Shown piece by piece: positions 1 to 8,858 of a stretch of DNA of 64,000 nt; within the stretch, counting starts at the first letter, position 1; every line of letters starts with the position of its first letter. The position numbers and the translations under genes are program-made. This DNA is from Chitinophaga sp. (GTDB taxonomy: Bacteria; Bacteroidota; Bacteroidia; Chitinophagales; Chitinophagaceae): contig NZ_JAGHZS010000014.1 of NCBI RefSeq assembly GCF_017745275.1, forward strand, positions 1 to 64,000. The letters run 5' to 3'. Under the pieces are notes generated by a model. The model worked only from the letters and a program-made list of their open reading frames with translations. It was not told where the DNA came from and did no database searches.

Positions 1-26
1 ATGTGTCAACTTATTTCAGGACGACT

Positions 27-160
27 CAGAAAGCAGAAAGCAGAAAGCAGAAAGCAGAAAGCAGAAAGCTATTGAAGCGGATGGTCAGTTTAATCCTGTC
101 CCAAGACAAAATCCGCTCTGATCATCCGCTTCAATAGCTTTCTGCTTTCTGCTTTCTGCA
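27..160. repeat. Long intergenic inverted repeat, family A, copy 1
   Basis: The left arm has six head-to-tail copies of the heptamer CAGAAAG (27-68), followed by an apical stem beginning CTATTGAAGCGG. The right arm (118-160) is its reverse complement but has only three heptamers (138-158). The loop is about 89-117. It lies just downstream of the minus-strand gene ending at 167, so it probably acts as a transcript 3' end. Related copies are at 8751 and 59606. Confidence 0.9.
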
Positions 161-166
161 CCATTA

Positions 167-523
167 TTACTGAATAACAAGCGGGATAGCCTTTTCTTTT
201 TCCGTGCTCCGGATGTAATACACTCCTTTAGGCTGTGTGCCCAGGTCCAGTGCCAGCTCTTTATCTTTCATTACTTCCGTATGCACTAATGCACCATTAC
301 TGCTGAATATTTGTATCAGTAAAGGCGTAGCAGGTGCTTTGGCGAGCTGCAGGTGTACATCGCCGGCAGATGGATTAGGGAAGACGTTCATTTTAGTACC
401 CACCGGATCTGCGGGATGTGCAGCGGGGATCTGTAGTGTATCTCTTTGTATTGCCGTATCAGCCTGGGCTTTACCGCTGAAAATCAATACACTCATCAAA
501 AACAGGTGTAAATGTTTAATCAT
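167..523 (-). CDS. Small secreted protein with a type IX secretion (por) sorting domain
   Basis: The 118-residue product starts with a signal peptide (MIKHLHLFLMSVLIFSGKAQA). About 25 linker residues follow, then a C-terminal sorting domain of about 75 residues with the usual pattern: NVFPNPSAGDV, a central IQIFSSNGALV strand, and a PKGVYYIR ending. In known families this domain directs the protein across the outer membrane by T9SS. Nothing precedes the sorting domain except the linker, so the cargo is essentially missing. An upstream in-frame ATG at 580 would add 19 residues in front of the signal peptide, so I prefer 523. Its role is unknown. It could be a degenerate remnant of a larger secreted enzyme or a short surface peptide. 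Confidence 0.7.
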   Translation of the reverse strand: MIKHLHLFLMSVLIFSGKAQADTAIQRDTLQIPAAHPADPVGTKMNVFPNPSAGDVHLQLAKAPATPLLIQIFSSNGALVHTEVMKDKELALDLGTQPKGVYYIRSTEKEKAIPLVIQ

Positions 524-641
524 AAGGATAGGTTTTTTATTTTGAGGATATAGTATAAAATTACGCATTTTTTCTCTCATTTAAATTATTTAACATATTT
601 CTTATCTCTTTTAGCCACTTTCCGGCTTCGTCAATTTCCCG

Positions 642-649
642 TATGTTTG
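642..649 (+). promoter_or_regulatory. Bacteroidota -7 promoter element of dnaG
   Basis: TATGTTTG matches TAnnTTTG exactly and ends 19 bases before the GTG start at 669, which implies a leader of roughly 12-15 nt. There is no clear TTG 19-20 bases upstream, only a T-rich stretch near 619-621. Confidence 0.5.
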
Positions 650-668
650 CAGTTGGATTAATTGCACC

Positions 669-2636
669 GTGATATCTCAAAACTCCATACAACAGATCCT
701 CAGTCGCATCGACATTGTGGAAATAGTGGGTTCCTTCGTAAAGTTGAAAAAGAGAGGCGCCAACTACCTGGGTTTGTGTCCGTTTCACAACGAGAAATCC
801 CCTTCTTTCACGGTATCTCCCGGCAAAGAGATTTATAAATGCTTTGGTTGCGGCGCCAGCGGCAATACCATCAGCTTCATCATGGAGCATGAGAAGTACT
901 CTTATGTAGAAGCATTACGTTGGCTGGCCCAGCGTTACCAGGTAGAACTGGAAGAAACGGAAGTAAGTCCGGAGCTGAAGCAGCATCAGCTCATGGCGGA
1001 TAGTTTGTTTATCATCAACAACTACGCCCGTGAATATTTTACTGATACACTTTTCAATAAGGAAGAAGGACAGAATGTAGGTCTCAGTTACTTTGAAGAA
1101 CGTGGATTTACGGAAGAAACGATCAAAAAGTTCCAGCTGGGCTACTGTCTGAATACCTTCGACTCTTTCGCAAAATCTGCGCTGGATAAAGGCTACAGCC
1201 TGGAATACCTGCAAAAAACGGGGCTTGTTACTATTCGTAATGATCAGCCGGCAGATAACTACCGTGGCCGTGTTATTTTCCCGATTCATAATCAGTCCGG
1301 GAAGATCCTGGGTTTTGGTGCACGTATCCTGGTAAAATCAGACCGGGCACCGAAGTATATCAATTCTCCCGAAAACGAAATCTATGTAAAGCACCGGGTC
1401 CTGTATGGTACTTACTTTGCCAGGCATTCCATTGATAAACTCAATGAATGTTTACTGGTAGAAGGTTATACCGACGTGATTTCCCTGCATCAGGCAGGTG
1501 TGGAAAACGTGGTAGCCTCCAGTGGTACCTCCCTCACACAGGATCAGTTACGGCTGATAAAGAAATATACCAACAACCTCACCATCGTTTATGATGGCGA
1601 TAGCGCCGGTGTGAAAGCCGCCCTGCGCGGGCTGGACATGGCCATTGAAGAAGGGCTGAATGTGAAGCTGGTACTGCTGCCGGACAAAGAAGATCCTGAT
1701 AGCTATGTACAGAAAATAGGCGCCGCCGCTTTCCGGGAATTCATCCAGGAAAATAAGCAGGACTTCGTACTGTTTAAACTCCAGCTGAGTATGCAGGAGG
1801 CGGGCACCGACAGCAATAAAAAATCACAGCTGGTAAATGAAATTGCCGAAACCATTTCCAAAATTGATAAGGCAGAAGATTTTACCCGGCAACAGGATTA
1901 TATCCGTCAGTGCAGCCAGTTATTGCATATTGATGAGCAGGGGCTGATACAGCTGGTCAATAAATTTATCCGCGACCGGCTTGTAAAACGGGAACAGGCA
2001 CATGCACGCAACAATCCTCCACCAGATGATGACGGATTGAGTGAAGAAGCCATTGCCGCCATGGAAGCTGCTGAAACAGGGATTTCGGTAGATTCACTGA
2101 TCAACGGGCACGAGAAACAGGAAAAGGCGCTGGTAAAAATCCTGTTACGTTTTGGCGACAAACCTTTTAAGGAAGAAGACAACAGTACAGTAGCGGATTA
2201 TGTGTTCCATTTGCCGTACGACTTTGAAGCACTGGCCGAAAGTGAGCTGGTGAAAAGGATTTTAAGGGAGTATAAGGCTTTGTATGATGCAGGCAATCTC
2301 CAGGATAAACGCTGGTTCCTTTATCATGAAGATCAGCAGTTTTCAAAAGCGATTGCGAATATCCTGGAAGACCAGGAAGCGGATCTCAGTATGAAATGGA
2401 AGGAGCAGTTTGAAATAGATACTGTTTATGGAGATAATGCTTACCTGCAGGACACCATTTCCACGACCAACTACCTGATACTGCGGAAAATCAAAAAGTT
2501 GATTCATGAAAACCAGGAAGAGGCGAAAAGAGCCACTGACATGGATCAGATCATGAATTGCCTGGAAATGCAGAAGCATCTTAACTCACTGGAAAAAGAA
2601 CTGACCAACAGTATGGGTACTGTTATTTTTAAATAA
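669..2636 (+). CDS. dnaG: DNA primase DnaG
   Basis: This 655-residue primase makes the RNA primers for replication. A CHC2 zinc finger is visible near the N-terminus (C37, H40, C58, C61). It is followed by the primase catalytic core and a Toprim domain with the acidic motifs VEGYTDVISLH and YDGDSAG. The C-terminal part (about 430-655) is helical and diverged, as expected for the helicase-interacting region. The start codon is GTG; the protein begins MISQNSIQQILSRIDIVE, which is typical of DnaG N-termini. A perfect -7 promoter element lies 19 bases upstream. The gene stands alone and converges on folA, with a long inverted repeat between the two stop codons. Length and motif order are normal for the family. 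Confidence 0.97.
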   Translation: MISQNSIQQILSRIDIVEIVGSFVKLKKRGANYLGLCPFHNEKSPSFTVSPGKEIYKCFGCGASGNTISFIMEHEKYSYVEALRWLAQRYQVELEETEVSPELKQHQLMADSLFIINNYAREYFTDTLFNKEEGQNVGLSYFEERGFTEETIKKFQLGYCLNTFDSFAKSALDKGYSLEYLQKTGLVTIRNDQPADNYRGRVIFPIHNQSGKILGFGARILVKSDRAPKYINSPENEIYVKHRVLYGTYFARHSIDKLNECLLVEGYTDVISLHQAGVENVVASSGTSLTQDQLRLIKKYTNNLTIVYDGDSAGVKAALRGLDMAIEEGLNVKLVLLPDKEDPDSYVQKIGAAAFREFIQENKQDFVLFKLQLSMQEAGTDSNKKSQLVNEIAETISKIDKAEDFTRQQDYIRQCSQLLHIDEQGLIQLVNKFIRDRLVKREQAHARNNPPPDDDGLSEEAIAAMEAAETGISVDSLINGHEKQEKALVKILLRFGDKPFKEEDNSTVADYVFHLPYDFEALAESELVKRILREYKALYDAGNLQDKRWFLYHEDQQFSKAIANILEDQEADLSMKWKEQFEIDTVYGDNAYLQDTISTTNYLILRKIKKLIHENQEEAKRATDMDQIMNCLEMQKHLNSLEKELTNSMGTVIFK

Positions 2637-2751
2637 TTACGAATTACAAATTACGAATTACGGATTTGTGGATAGATATTAGCGAGTGTTAATCTTCGCG
2701 TTTACGATCTATCTACAAATCCGTAATTCGTAATTTGTAATTCGTAATTTA
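2637..2751. repeat. Long intergenic inverted repeat, family B, copy 1
   Basis: It fills the gap between the convergent dnaG and folA stop codons. The arms consist of AATTACG-type short tandem repeats, then GGATTTGTGGATAGAT on the left and its near complement on the right (2707-2750). The loop, about 2678-2706, holds a GCGAGTG...CGCGTTTAC core that recurs in inverted orientation in the copy at 11003. It is a likely bidirectional terminator or RNA-stability hairpin. Confidence 0.9.
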
Positions 2752-2753
2752 TT

Positions 2754-3245
2754 TCAGACCCGTTCCCATACCTGGAACGAGAAGGCATATTGATTTTTCT
2801 CGTCTGGCTCATGACGCTCATCGCTGACCAGTTCAAACTCTGCCCCATCCAGTTGTGGGAAGAACGCATCGCCTGGTACTACGGCATATACGCGGGTGAG
2901 GTAGATACGTTCTATCAGCGGCCATGCCTGTTCAAAAATCTGGGAGCCGCCGGTAATAAACAGCTCATCACCTTCAAACGTTTTAGCTTTAGCAATAGCT
3001 TCCTCTACGGAACCTGCTACGTACGCGCCTTCCGGCTGGTAGTTGGTTTGCCGGGTGATCACGATATTAGGCCGGCCGGGAAGGGCTTTCCCGAGGGAGT
3101 CGAATGTTTTACGGCCCATTACTATCGGTTTGCCCAAAGTAGTGGACTTGAAATATTTCAGATCTGTTGGCAGGCGCCAGGGAAGCATGTTATTGATGCC
3201 AATGACATTATTCTCTGAGGCCGCTACGATAATGGATATACGCAT
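2754..3245 (-). CDS. folA: Dihydrofolate reductase
   Basis: The enzyme reduces dihydrofolate to tetrahydrofolate with NADPH and so recycles the folate oxidized by thymidylate synthase. The 163-residue protein has the whole fold: the N-terminal strand and Met20-type loop (GINNMLPWRLPTDLKYF), the cofactor motif PIVMGRKTFDSLGK, PGRPNIVITR, and the second nucleotide-binding stretch FITGGSQIFEQA. It starts 8 bases after the thyA stop codon on the same strand, so the two are very probably one operon. Trimethoprim-type antifolates target this family. Confidence 0.97.
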   Translation of the reverse strand: MRISIIVAASENNVIGINNMLPWRLPTDLKYFKSTTLGKPIVMGRKTFDSLGKALPGRPNIVITRQTNYQPEGAYVAGSVEEAIAKAKTFEGDELFITGGSQIFEQAWPLIERIYLTRVYAVVPGDAFFPQLDGAEFELVSDERHEPDEKNQYAFSFQVWERV

Positions 3246-3253
3246 ACCAAAAA

Positions 3254-4075
3254 TTATATCGCTACCGGCGCTTTAATAGCAGGATGAAACTGGTAATTGA
3301 CCAGTTCAAAGTCTTCATAGGTAAAAGAAAAAATGTCCTTTACTTCCGGGTTGATTTTCATCACCGGCAGTGGGAACGGTGTTCTGCTCAATTGCAGGTG
3401 GGCCTGTTCCATATGATTACTATAGAGGTGTACATCGCCGAAGGTGTGGATAAAGTCGCCCGCATCAAGATCACATACCTGCGCCATCATCATGGTCAGT
3501 AATGCATAGGAGGCGATATTGAAAGGTACGCCCAGGAATACGTCTGCGCTGCGTTGGTACAACTGGCAGCTCAGTTTTCCACGGGTTTCTCCTTTAGCCG
3601 GATCTGCCGGGGTGACATAAAACTGGAACAGGCAGTGGCAGGGGCTGAGTGCCATTTCAGACAGTTCACCCACATTCCATGCGTTCACGATAATGCGGCG
3701 GGAATCAGGATTGTTTTTAATGGTGTTTACTGCCTCGCTAATCTGGTCAATCACTTTTCCGCTACGGGTTTCCCAGCTACGCCATTGTTTGCCGTATACG
3801 GGTCCTAAATCGCCATTTTCGTTGGCCCATTCATCCCAGATACTTACATGATGTTCTTTGAGCCACTTAATGTTGGTATCTCCTTTTAAAAACCACAATA
3901 ATTCGTATATGATAGATTTAAGGTGCAGCTTTTTAGTAGTGACTACCGGGAATCCTTCCTGTAAATTGAAACGCATCTGGTAGCCAAAGCAGCTGGTAGT
4001 ACCGGTTCCGGTGCGGTCAGTTTTAACGGCGCCCTCTTTGATAATATGCTGTAATAAAGATAAATACTGATCCAT
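3254..4075 (-). CDS. thyA: Thymidylate synthase ThyA
   Basis: It converts dUMP to dTMP using methylenetetrahydrofolate. The protein has 273 residues. The catalytic cysteine is C146 in SPCHCLFQFY. Other family motifs are the phosphate-binding RTGTGTTS near residue 21, LWFLKGDTNIKWL, DSRRIIVNAWN and the dUMP-binding RSADVFLGVPFNIASY. It is the first gene of the thyA-folA pair, a common arrangement that couples dTMP synthesis to folate recycling. The promoter must lie in the divergent 322-bp gap shared with the SusC gene; I found no exact -7 element for it. Confidence 0.97.
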   Translation of the reverse strand: MDQYLSLLQHIIKEGAVKTDRTGTGTTSCFGYQMRFNLQEGFPVVTTKKLHLKSIIYELLWFLKGDTNIKWLKEHHVSIWDEWANENGDLGPVYGKQWRSWETRSGKVIDQISEAVNTIKNNPDSRRIIVNAWNVGELSEMALSPCHCLFQFYVTPADPAKGETRGKLSCQLYQRSADVFLGVPFNIASYALLTMMMAQVCDLDAGDFIHTFGDVHLYSNHMEQAHLQLSRTPFPLPVMKINPEVKDIFSFTYEDFELVNYQFHPAIKAPVAI

Positions 4076-4397
4076 AAGGCCGCAATTTACGAAGTTTTAA
4101 AGTCGAAAAATATAACATAATTAAGTCAAACAAAAAAAACCGAAATACCTGTAAAATTTCGTAATCTGCCAGCCGAATATTTTACGTTACGACAAAACTG
4201 GCTTAATGAGAAACCCCTACCGGCTGCTGTAGTGAAAAACCCGTGTTAGCCAAGCCTGGTAAGGACAGAATGATAGTGTCTTGTAAACCTGAACAACCAA
4301 AATCGGATAATCCATTAATCATGAAAATCTATTTATCGGCTCATATGATCAGATAACCACTTTTTACACATCATCACTTATCTAAACCAAACAAGCT
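4076..4397. other. Divergent intergenic region, thyA / SusC-type gene, with an unassigned leader
   Basis: The gap is AT-rich and has no exact TAnnTTTG element. On the plus strand GTAAAAT (4151-4157) can pair with ATTTTAC (4179-4185), and TCGTAA (4159-4164) with TTACGA (4187-4192), giving interleaved or alternative pairings. Two tiny ORFs precede the SusC gene: an 8-codon ORF at 4206-4232 and a 28-codon ORF at 4270-4356. The second has an AAGGA four bases before its ATG. No known riboswitch was recognised. Confidence 0.35.
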
Positions 4398-7394
4398 ATG
4401 CTTCTACCAAAATCCAGCTTGCTGGTACTGCTATGCCTGTGCAGTACCCTGGCACTATTTGCACAACAAAATATTTCAGGAAAAGTAAAGGACGCCGCCA
4501 GTGGGAAACCTATACCGGGTGTGACTGTTCGGGTACCTAATACCAATAAGGGTACCATTACAGATGCGGGTGGTACGTACACACTGGCCGTTCCGGCCGG
4601 TACCACCAGTTTGCTGGTAAGTTATACGGGATATAAAAGTCAGACCGTAGCACTGAAACCCGGTGAAACGGCATTGAATATTGCCCTGGAAGAAGATTTC
4701 GCCCGACTGGAAGAAATTGTGGTCACCGGTTTGGCCACTACAGTAAAGCGAAGAAACCTTGCCAATGCGGTAGCCACTATTTCCGGTAAAGAACTGAATG
4801 GTGTAGCACCTGCGCAAACCTTTGACGCGGCACTCAGCGGTAAAGTACCCGGTGCCCTGATTACTGCCAACTCCGGTGCACCTGGTGGTGGTATCTCTGT
4901 AAAAATGAGAGGGATTACTTCCGTATTCGGTAACTCACAGCCCCTCTATGTAGTAGATGGTATTTTCTTCAACAACAGCAGTATTCCTGCCGGCCTCAAT
5001 GATGTTACCGGCGCTGCTACCTCCGGGAATCCCAACAACCAGGATAACCCTTCCAGCCGTATTGCCGATCTCAATCCGGAAGATATTGAAAACATCGAAA
5101 TCCTGAAAGGCGCTTCTGCTGCTGCTATGTATGGCGCCAAAGCGGCTGCCGGCGTAATTATCATCACCACTAAAAAAGGGAAAAGCGGCAAAACAAAAAT
5201 CAGTGTGAACCAGGAAGTTGGTTTTACAAAGGTACGACACCTGATGGGTGTCCGCGCCTTCACCGCAGAAACCGCAGCTGACCTCGCAGGAACCGCCACC
5301 AATCCTGATCCCAACGTGAAGAAAAAAAGAGAAGAATATGCTGCACAATACACCGCAGCTAAAAATGCAGGCAAGATCTTCGACTATGAAAAGGAAATGT
5401 TTGGTCAAACTGGCCTGGTATTAAACTCCGGCATTTCCCTCAGCGGAGGTGGCGATAAAACTACTTTCTATCTCTCCGGTAACAGACGGCAGGAAGATGG
5501 TATTGTAAAGAACAGCGGCTACTTCAACAACTCAATCCGGTTAAACGTGGATCATAAAGTCAATGACCGTATATCCATTGGCGTTACTACCAATTATATT
5601 GGCTCTTCTGCAGACAGGGGCATCACCAACAACGATAACAACGGCGTTTCCTATGGCGTGGCATTATCGTCTACTCCCGACTTCGTGGATCTGCATCCCA
5701 ACTCATTAGGGGAATATCCGGACAACCCGTTTGCTCCGTCTAACCCACTGCAAACACGTGACCTGGCCTCCAACAACGAAAAAACCAATCGTTTTGTAGG
5801 CGGCGCCAACCTCGATATCCGGTTACAACAAAGTGAACGGTCTACTACCCGCCTTATTGGCCGTGGCGGTATCGACTACTTTAATTTTAAAACTGCCGCG
5901 CTGTTTCCCCGCAACCTGCAATTTGAAGCCAACAACCTGCAGGGCCATTCCATACAGGGAAATACCAACAACACCAATACCAACCTGGCCGGCTTCGTAG
6001 TAAATACTTTTACGCCTAATAACAACCTCAGTTTAACCAGTACTGCCGGCGCCACACTGGAAACAGGCTTCATGGATTATATCATCACTTCTGCTACCAA
6101 CCTGGTAAATGGTCAAAGTAACCTGGACGCCAGTGCTAATACTACCACCCACCAGTTCCGGCAGAAATTCCGTGACAACGGCCTCTTTTTACAGGAAGAC
6201 CTCTCCCTGATAGATGCTATCACTATTAGTGCCGGCGTACGTTTCGACCGCTCTACCAACAACGGCGATTATCTTAAATACTACGTATTCCCTAAAGGCG
6301 CCTTGTCCTGGAACTTAAGTAAAATGAGGTTCTGGAACATCAGTACAATAGATAACTTCAAGATACGCGCCGCCTACGGCCAGTCTGGCAACGTACCTCC
6401 TTACAGCAGTAAATTCACCGGTATGCTGGGTAGCAATATCGATGGTTTACCCGGTGTATTGGTAGATAACCTGAAAGGTAACCCGGAAATCAAGCCTGAA
6501 CGGCAGGCAGAATTTGAAACCGGGTTGGATGTGAGTGTACTGAATGGCCGTATCAGCCTGGAAGCTACTTACTATAACAAAAACATTTACGATGTACTGT
6601 TGCGTCATGCCCTGCCTGGCGCGTCTGGCTATGCCAACGAGTGGAAAAACAGTGGTGACCTGAAAAACCAGGGGGTAGAACTGGGGCTGACAGTAATCCC
6701 GGTAAACAACGCCAACATCCGTTGGAACAGCACCATCAACTTTTGGCTGAACCGCTCTAAAGTAACCAAACTGGTGATTCCGCCTTATTCAATTGGTGCT
6801 TTCGGTAACTCACTGGGTACCTTTTACCTGGAGCAGGGAGCGCCGGCTACGCAGATTAAAGGCATTGTGGGCGATGAGCTAAAACTGATCGGTAACTCAG
6901 AACCTAAATTCCAGATGAGCTTTTTTAATGAAGTGACCCTGTATAAAAATTTCTCCCTCCGCTTCCTGATCCATTGGAAAAAAGGAGGAGATAATATCAA
7001 CCTCACCGAACTGCTGACAGATCTGGGCGCTACTTCACCGGACTTCGATGCGCCGATGAAGGGTACCAAAGCAGGGCTGTATCGCCCGGGCGCCGGCGAT
7101 GCTTCCATTTATGTACAGGATGCTTCGTATGTGCGTATACGTGAGATAGGTTTATATTACAATCTCCCACTAAAAAACACCCAAAATATCAAAGCATTAA
7201 GGTTCGGTATATCCGCGAACAATTTCTTCACCTGGACGAAATATATCGGATATGATCCGGAAGTATCAAATTTCGGCAGTAACACGATTACAACTGCGCA
7301 AAGTCGCGGTAGTATTGGCTTGTCTACCGGTGTAGACGTGATGTCATTTCCTGCATCCAAACGAGCCAGCTTTCACGTGGGCATAGATTTCTGA
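4398..7394 (+). CDS. SusC/RagA-type TonB-dependent outer-membrane transporter
   Basis: This 998-residue protein would form a TonB-powered beta-barrel that imports a large substrate handed over by a SusD-type lid. A signal peptide ends near FAQQ (about residue 23). Then come a carboxypeptidase-regulatory-like domain (about 25-105, ISGKVKDAASGKPIPGV), a TonB plug with LEEIVVTGLATT, the SusC signature LNPEDIENIEILKGASAAAMYG, and a barrel ending in an aromatic residue (HVGIDF). It lacks the STN domain, so it is not expected to signal to a FecR/sigma pair, and none adjoins it. The SusD partner starts 29 bases downstream. The substrate cannot be told from sequence because no hydrolase is linked. 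Confidence 0.93.
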   Translation: MLLPKSSLLVLLCLCSTLALFAQQNISGKVKDAASGKPIPGVTVRVPNTNKGTITDAGGTYTLAVPAGTTSLLVSYTGYKSQTVALKPGETALNIALEEDFARLEEIVVTGLATTVKRRNLANAVATISGKELNGVAPAQTFDAALSGKVPGALITANSGAPGGGISVKMRGITSVFGNSQPLYVVDGIFFNNSSIPAGLNDVTGAATSGNPNNQDNPSSRIADLNPEDIENIEILKGASAAAMYGAKAAAGVIIITTKKGKSGKTKISVNQEVGFTKVRHLMGVRAFTAETAADLAGTATNPDPNVKKKREEYAAQYTAAKNAGKIFDYEKEMFGQTGLVLNSGISLSGGGDKTTFYLSGNRRQEDGIVKNSGYFNNSIRLNVDHKVNDRISIGVTTNYIGSSADRGITNNDNNGVSYGVALSSTPDFVDLHPNSLGEYPDNPFAPSNPLQTRDLASNNEKTNRFVGGANLDIRLQQSERSTTRLIGRGGIDYFNFKTAALFPRNLQFEANNLQGHSIQGNTNNTNTNLAGFVVNTFTPNNNLSLTSTAGATLETGFMDYIITSATNLVNGQSNLDASANTTTHQFRQKFRDNGLFLQEDLSLIDAITISAGVRFDRSTNNGDYLKYYVFPKGALSWNLSKMRFWNISTIDNFKIRAAYGQSGNVPPYSSKFTGMLGSNIDGLPGVLVDNLKGNPEIKPERQAEFETGLDVSVLNGRISLEATYYNKNIYDVLLRHALPGASGYANEWKNSGDLKNQGVELGLTVIPVNNANIRWNSTINFWLNRSKVTKLVIPPYSIGAFGNSLGTFYLEQGAPATQIKGIVGDELKLIGNSEPKFQMSFFNEVTLYKNFSLRFLIHWKKGGDNINLTELLTDLGATSPDFDAPMKGTKAGLYRPGAGDASIYVQDASYVRIREIGLYYNLPLKNTQNIKALRFGISANNFFTWTKYIGYDPEVSNFGSNTITTAQSRGSIGLSTGVDVMSFPASKRASFHVGIDF

Positions 7395-7423
7395 TCATTT
7401 CCTTTCTGCTAAAATCATTATAT

Positions 7424-8743
7424 ATGAAAAAGTATATCACACATATTACCGTTGTCATTTTCCTGCTGGTATTGAATGCTTGTCAGAAGGGAGAAATCAA
7501 CAGTTTGAATACACCTGTTGTAGACGTTATCAGTAAGAATCCAACGAAAAGCGATTTATTTAACCTGGTAACAGGTGCGGAATCCGGTATGCGTAACAGC
7601 CTGGCTGTTTACCTGGATGGTGAGGGCATTATAGGCCGGGAAATTTACCGCTTCTCCGGATCAGAACCCCGTTACACGACGGATTTGTTAGGCGGAGGTA
7701 CCAAGACGCTGGACAACAACACTTTCTATCTCACCAATCCCTGGGTATCGCGGTACCAGGTGGCCCGTCAATGCTTCATTCTGCAAGATGCCATCAAAAA
7801 CACCAAGCCGGAAATAGCCACGGATGCACAAAAGAAGGCATTTACCGGCTTTGCCAAAACGCTGATCGGGTATCAACTGCTCCTGAATATCAATATGACC
7901 AATACTAATGGCGCCCGCATTCCTGTAGCCAATGACGACGTACTGCGGGGCGTTATTACAGATCCTAATGTAGTAATGGATTCCATCCTGAAGTTCCTGG
8001 ATGCCGGCAAAGCTGACCTTACGGGATCTGAAGTGATCTTTCCTTTGTCTTCCGGCTTTACCGGGTTTAAAAATGCAGCAGGCCTCATTAAATTCAATCG
8101 CGCTATCGCTGCCCGGGTACATATTTACCGTAAAAACTGGGCGGAGGCATTAACTGCGTTGAATGAATCTTTCTTTGACCTGAATGGCGACTTTAACATG
8201 GGCATTTACCATACGTTTTCCACCAATGGTGGTGACCTGGCCAACACCATGTTTATTGCGCCCAATGGTAATGGAGAAGTAAGGGTTTCTCATCCTTCTT
8301 TCGCAACAGATGTACAGGCAGGCGATGACCGCGTAAAGTTAAAAACAGCGTTGCGTACTTCCTCTGCCAGCCAGAGCGGCCTCACCGGCGACCGGGACGT
8401 CATCGTCTGGACGTCTCCCAGTTCTCCCATCAGTATTATCCGAAACGAAGAGCTGATACTGATTTATGCAGAAGCCAAAATTCAACTGAACCAACTCCCC
8501 GATGCAGAAGTAGCCTTAAACAGGATCCGCACCGGACATCATCTTGGAGCTTATAGCGGAGATAAAACACAGGCAGCATACCTTACTGAACTACTCTACA
8601 ACAGACGTTATTCCCTGTTTATGGAAGGACACCGGTGGATTGATCTGAGAAGATACAACCTGCTAAACACCTTGCCAATCGACAGGGTGAATGATGATGT
8701 GTGGGCAAAATATCCGTTGCCTCAAAGTGAAAGTAACCTGTAG
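7424..8743 (+). CDS. RagB/SusD family substrate-binding surface lipoprotein
   Basis: This 439-residue protein is the partner of the preceding SusC-type transporter. The signal peptide carries the lipobox LNAC (Cys about residue 20), so it is a lipoprotein on the outer leaflet. The body is the TPR-like SusD fold, and the C-terminal signature RNEELILIYAEAKIQLNQ ... YNRRYSLFMEGHRWIDLRRY is clear. It ends at the stop codon at 8741-8743, directly before a long inverted repeat. No glycan-degrading or peptide-degrading gene follows, so the ligand is open. Confidence 0.93.
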   Translation: MKKYITHITVVIFLLVLNACQKGEINSLNTPVVDVISKNPTKSDLFNLVTGAESGMRNSLAVYLDGEGIIGREIYRFSGSEPRYTTDLLGGGTKTLDNNTFYLTNPWVSRYQVARQCFILQDAIKNTKPEIATDAQKKAFTGFAKTLIGYQLLLNINMTNTNGARIPVANDDVLRGVITDPNVVMDSILKFLDAGKADLTGSEVIFPLSSGFTGFKNAAGLIKFNRAIAARVHIYRKNWAEALTALNESFFDLNGDFNMGIYHTFSTNGGDLANTMFIAPNGNGEVRVSHPSFATDVQAGDDRVKLKTALRTSSASQSGLTGDRDVIVWTSPSSPISIIRNEELILIYAEAKIQLNQLPDAEVALNRIRTGHHLGAYSGDKTQAAYLTELLYNRRYSLFMEGHRWIDLRRYNLLNTLPIDRVNDDVWAKYPLPQSESNL

Positions 8744-8750
8744 TAGAGCG

Positions 8751-8858
8751 GAAAGCTGAAAGCAAAAAGCATAAAGCTATTGTAGCGAATGACCGAAGCG
8801 ATTATTTACGCTTTGATCATTCGCTACAATAGCTTTTTGCTTTCTGCTTTCAGCTTTA
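8751..8858. repeat. Long intergenic inverted repeat, family A, copy 2
   Basis: The arms are iterated GAAAGC/TAAAGC/AAAAGC units capped by AGCTATTGTAGCGAATGA, matched by its exact complement at 8817-8834. The loop contains GCGATTATTTACGC. It spans the gap between two convergent genes, and the right arm includes the stop codon of proline dehydrogenase (8856-8858). Confidence 0.9.

Noticed and set aside
27..68. Heptamer array resembling a CRISPR or satellite
   Set aside because: The units are contiguous, only 7 bases long and have no spacers; the array is one arm of a hairpin with a matching arm at 118-160.
167..580. Start of the T9SS-sorted protein at 580
   Set aside because: It would place 19 non-hydrophobic residues before a normal signal peptide; ATG 523 gives a proper secretory N-terminus.
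561..890. Minus-strand ORF of 109 codons overlapping the start of dnaG
   Set aside because: It is antisense to the zinc-finger region of dnaG, has no recognisable domain and covers the dnaG promoter. It is a shadow frame.
4200..4300. tRNA or known riboswitch in the thyA/SusC gap
   Set aside because: There is no T-loop consensus or acceptor stem, and no thiamine, SAM or B12 box was recognised.
4935..5408. Cysteine- and phenylalanine-rich ORFs antisense to the SusC genes
   Set aside because: They are long only because the SusC genes are long and rich in GC3 codons; no start signals or domains are seen.
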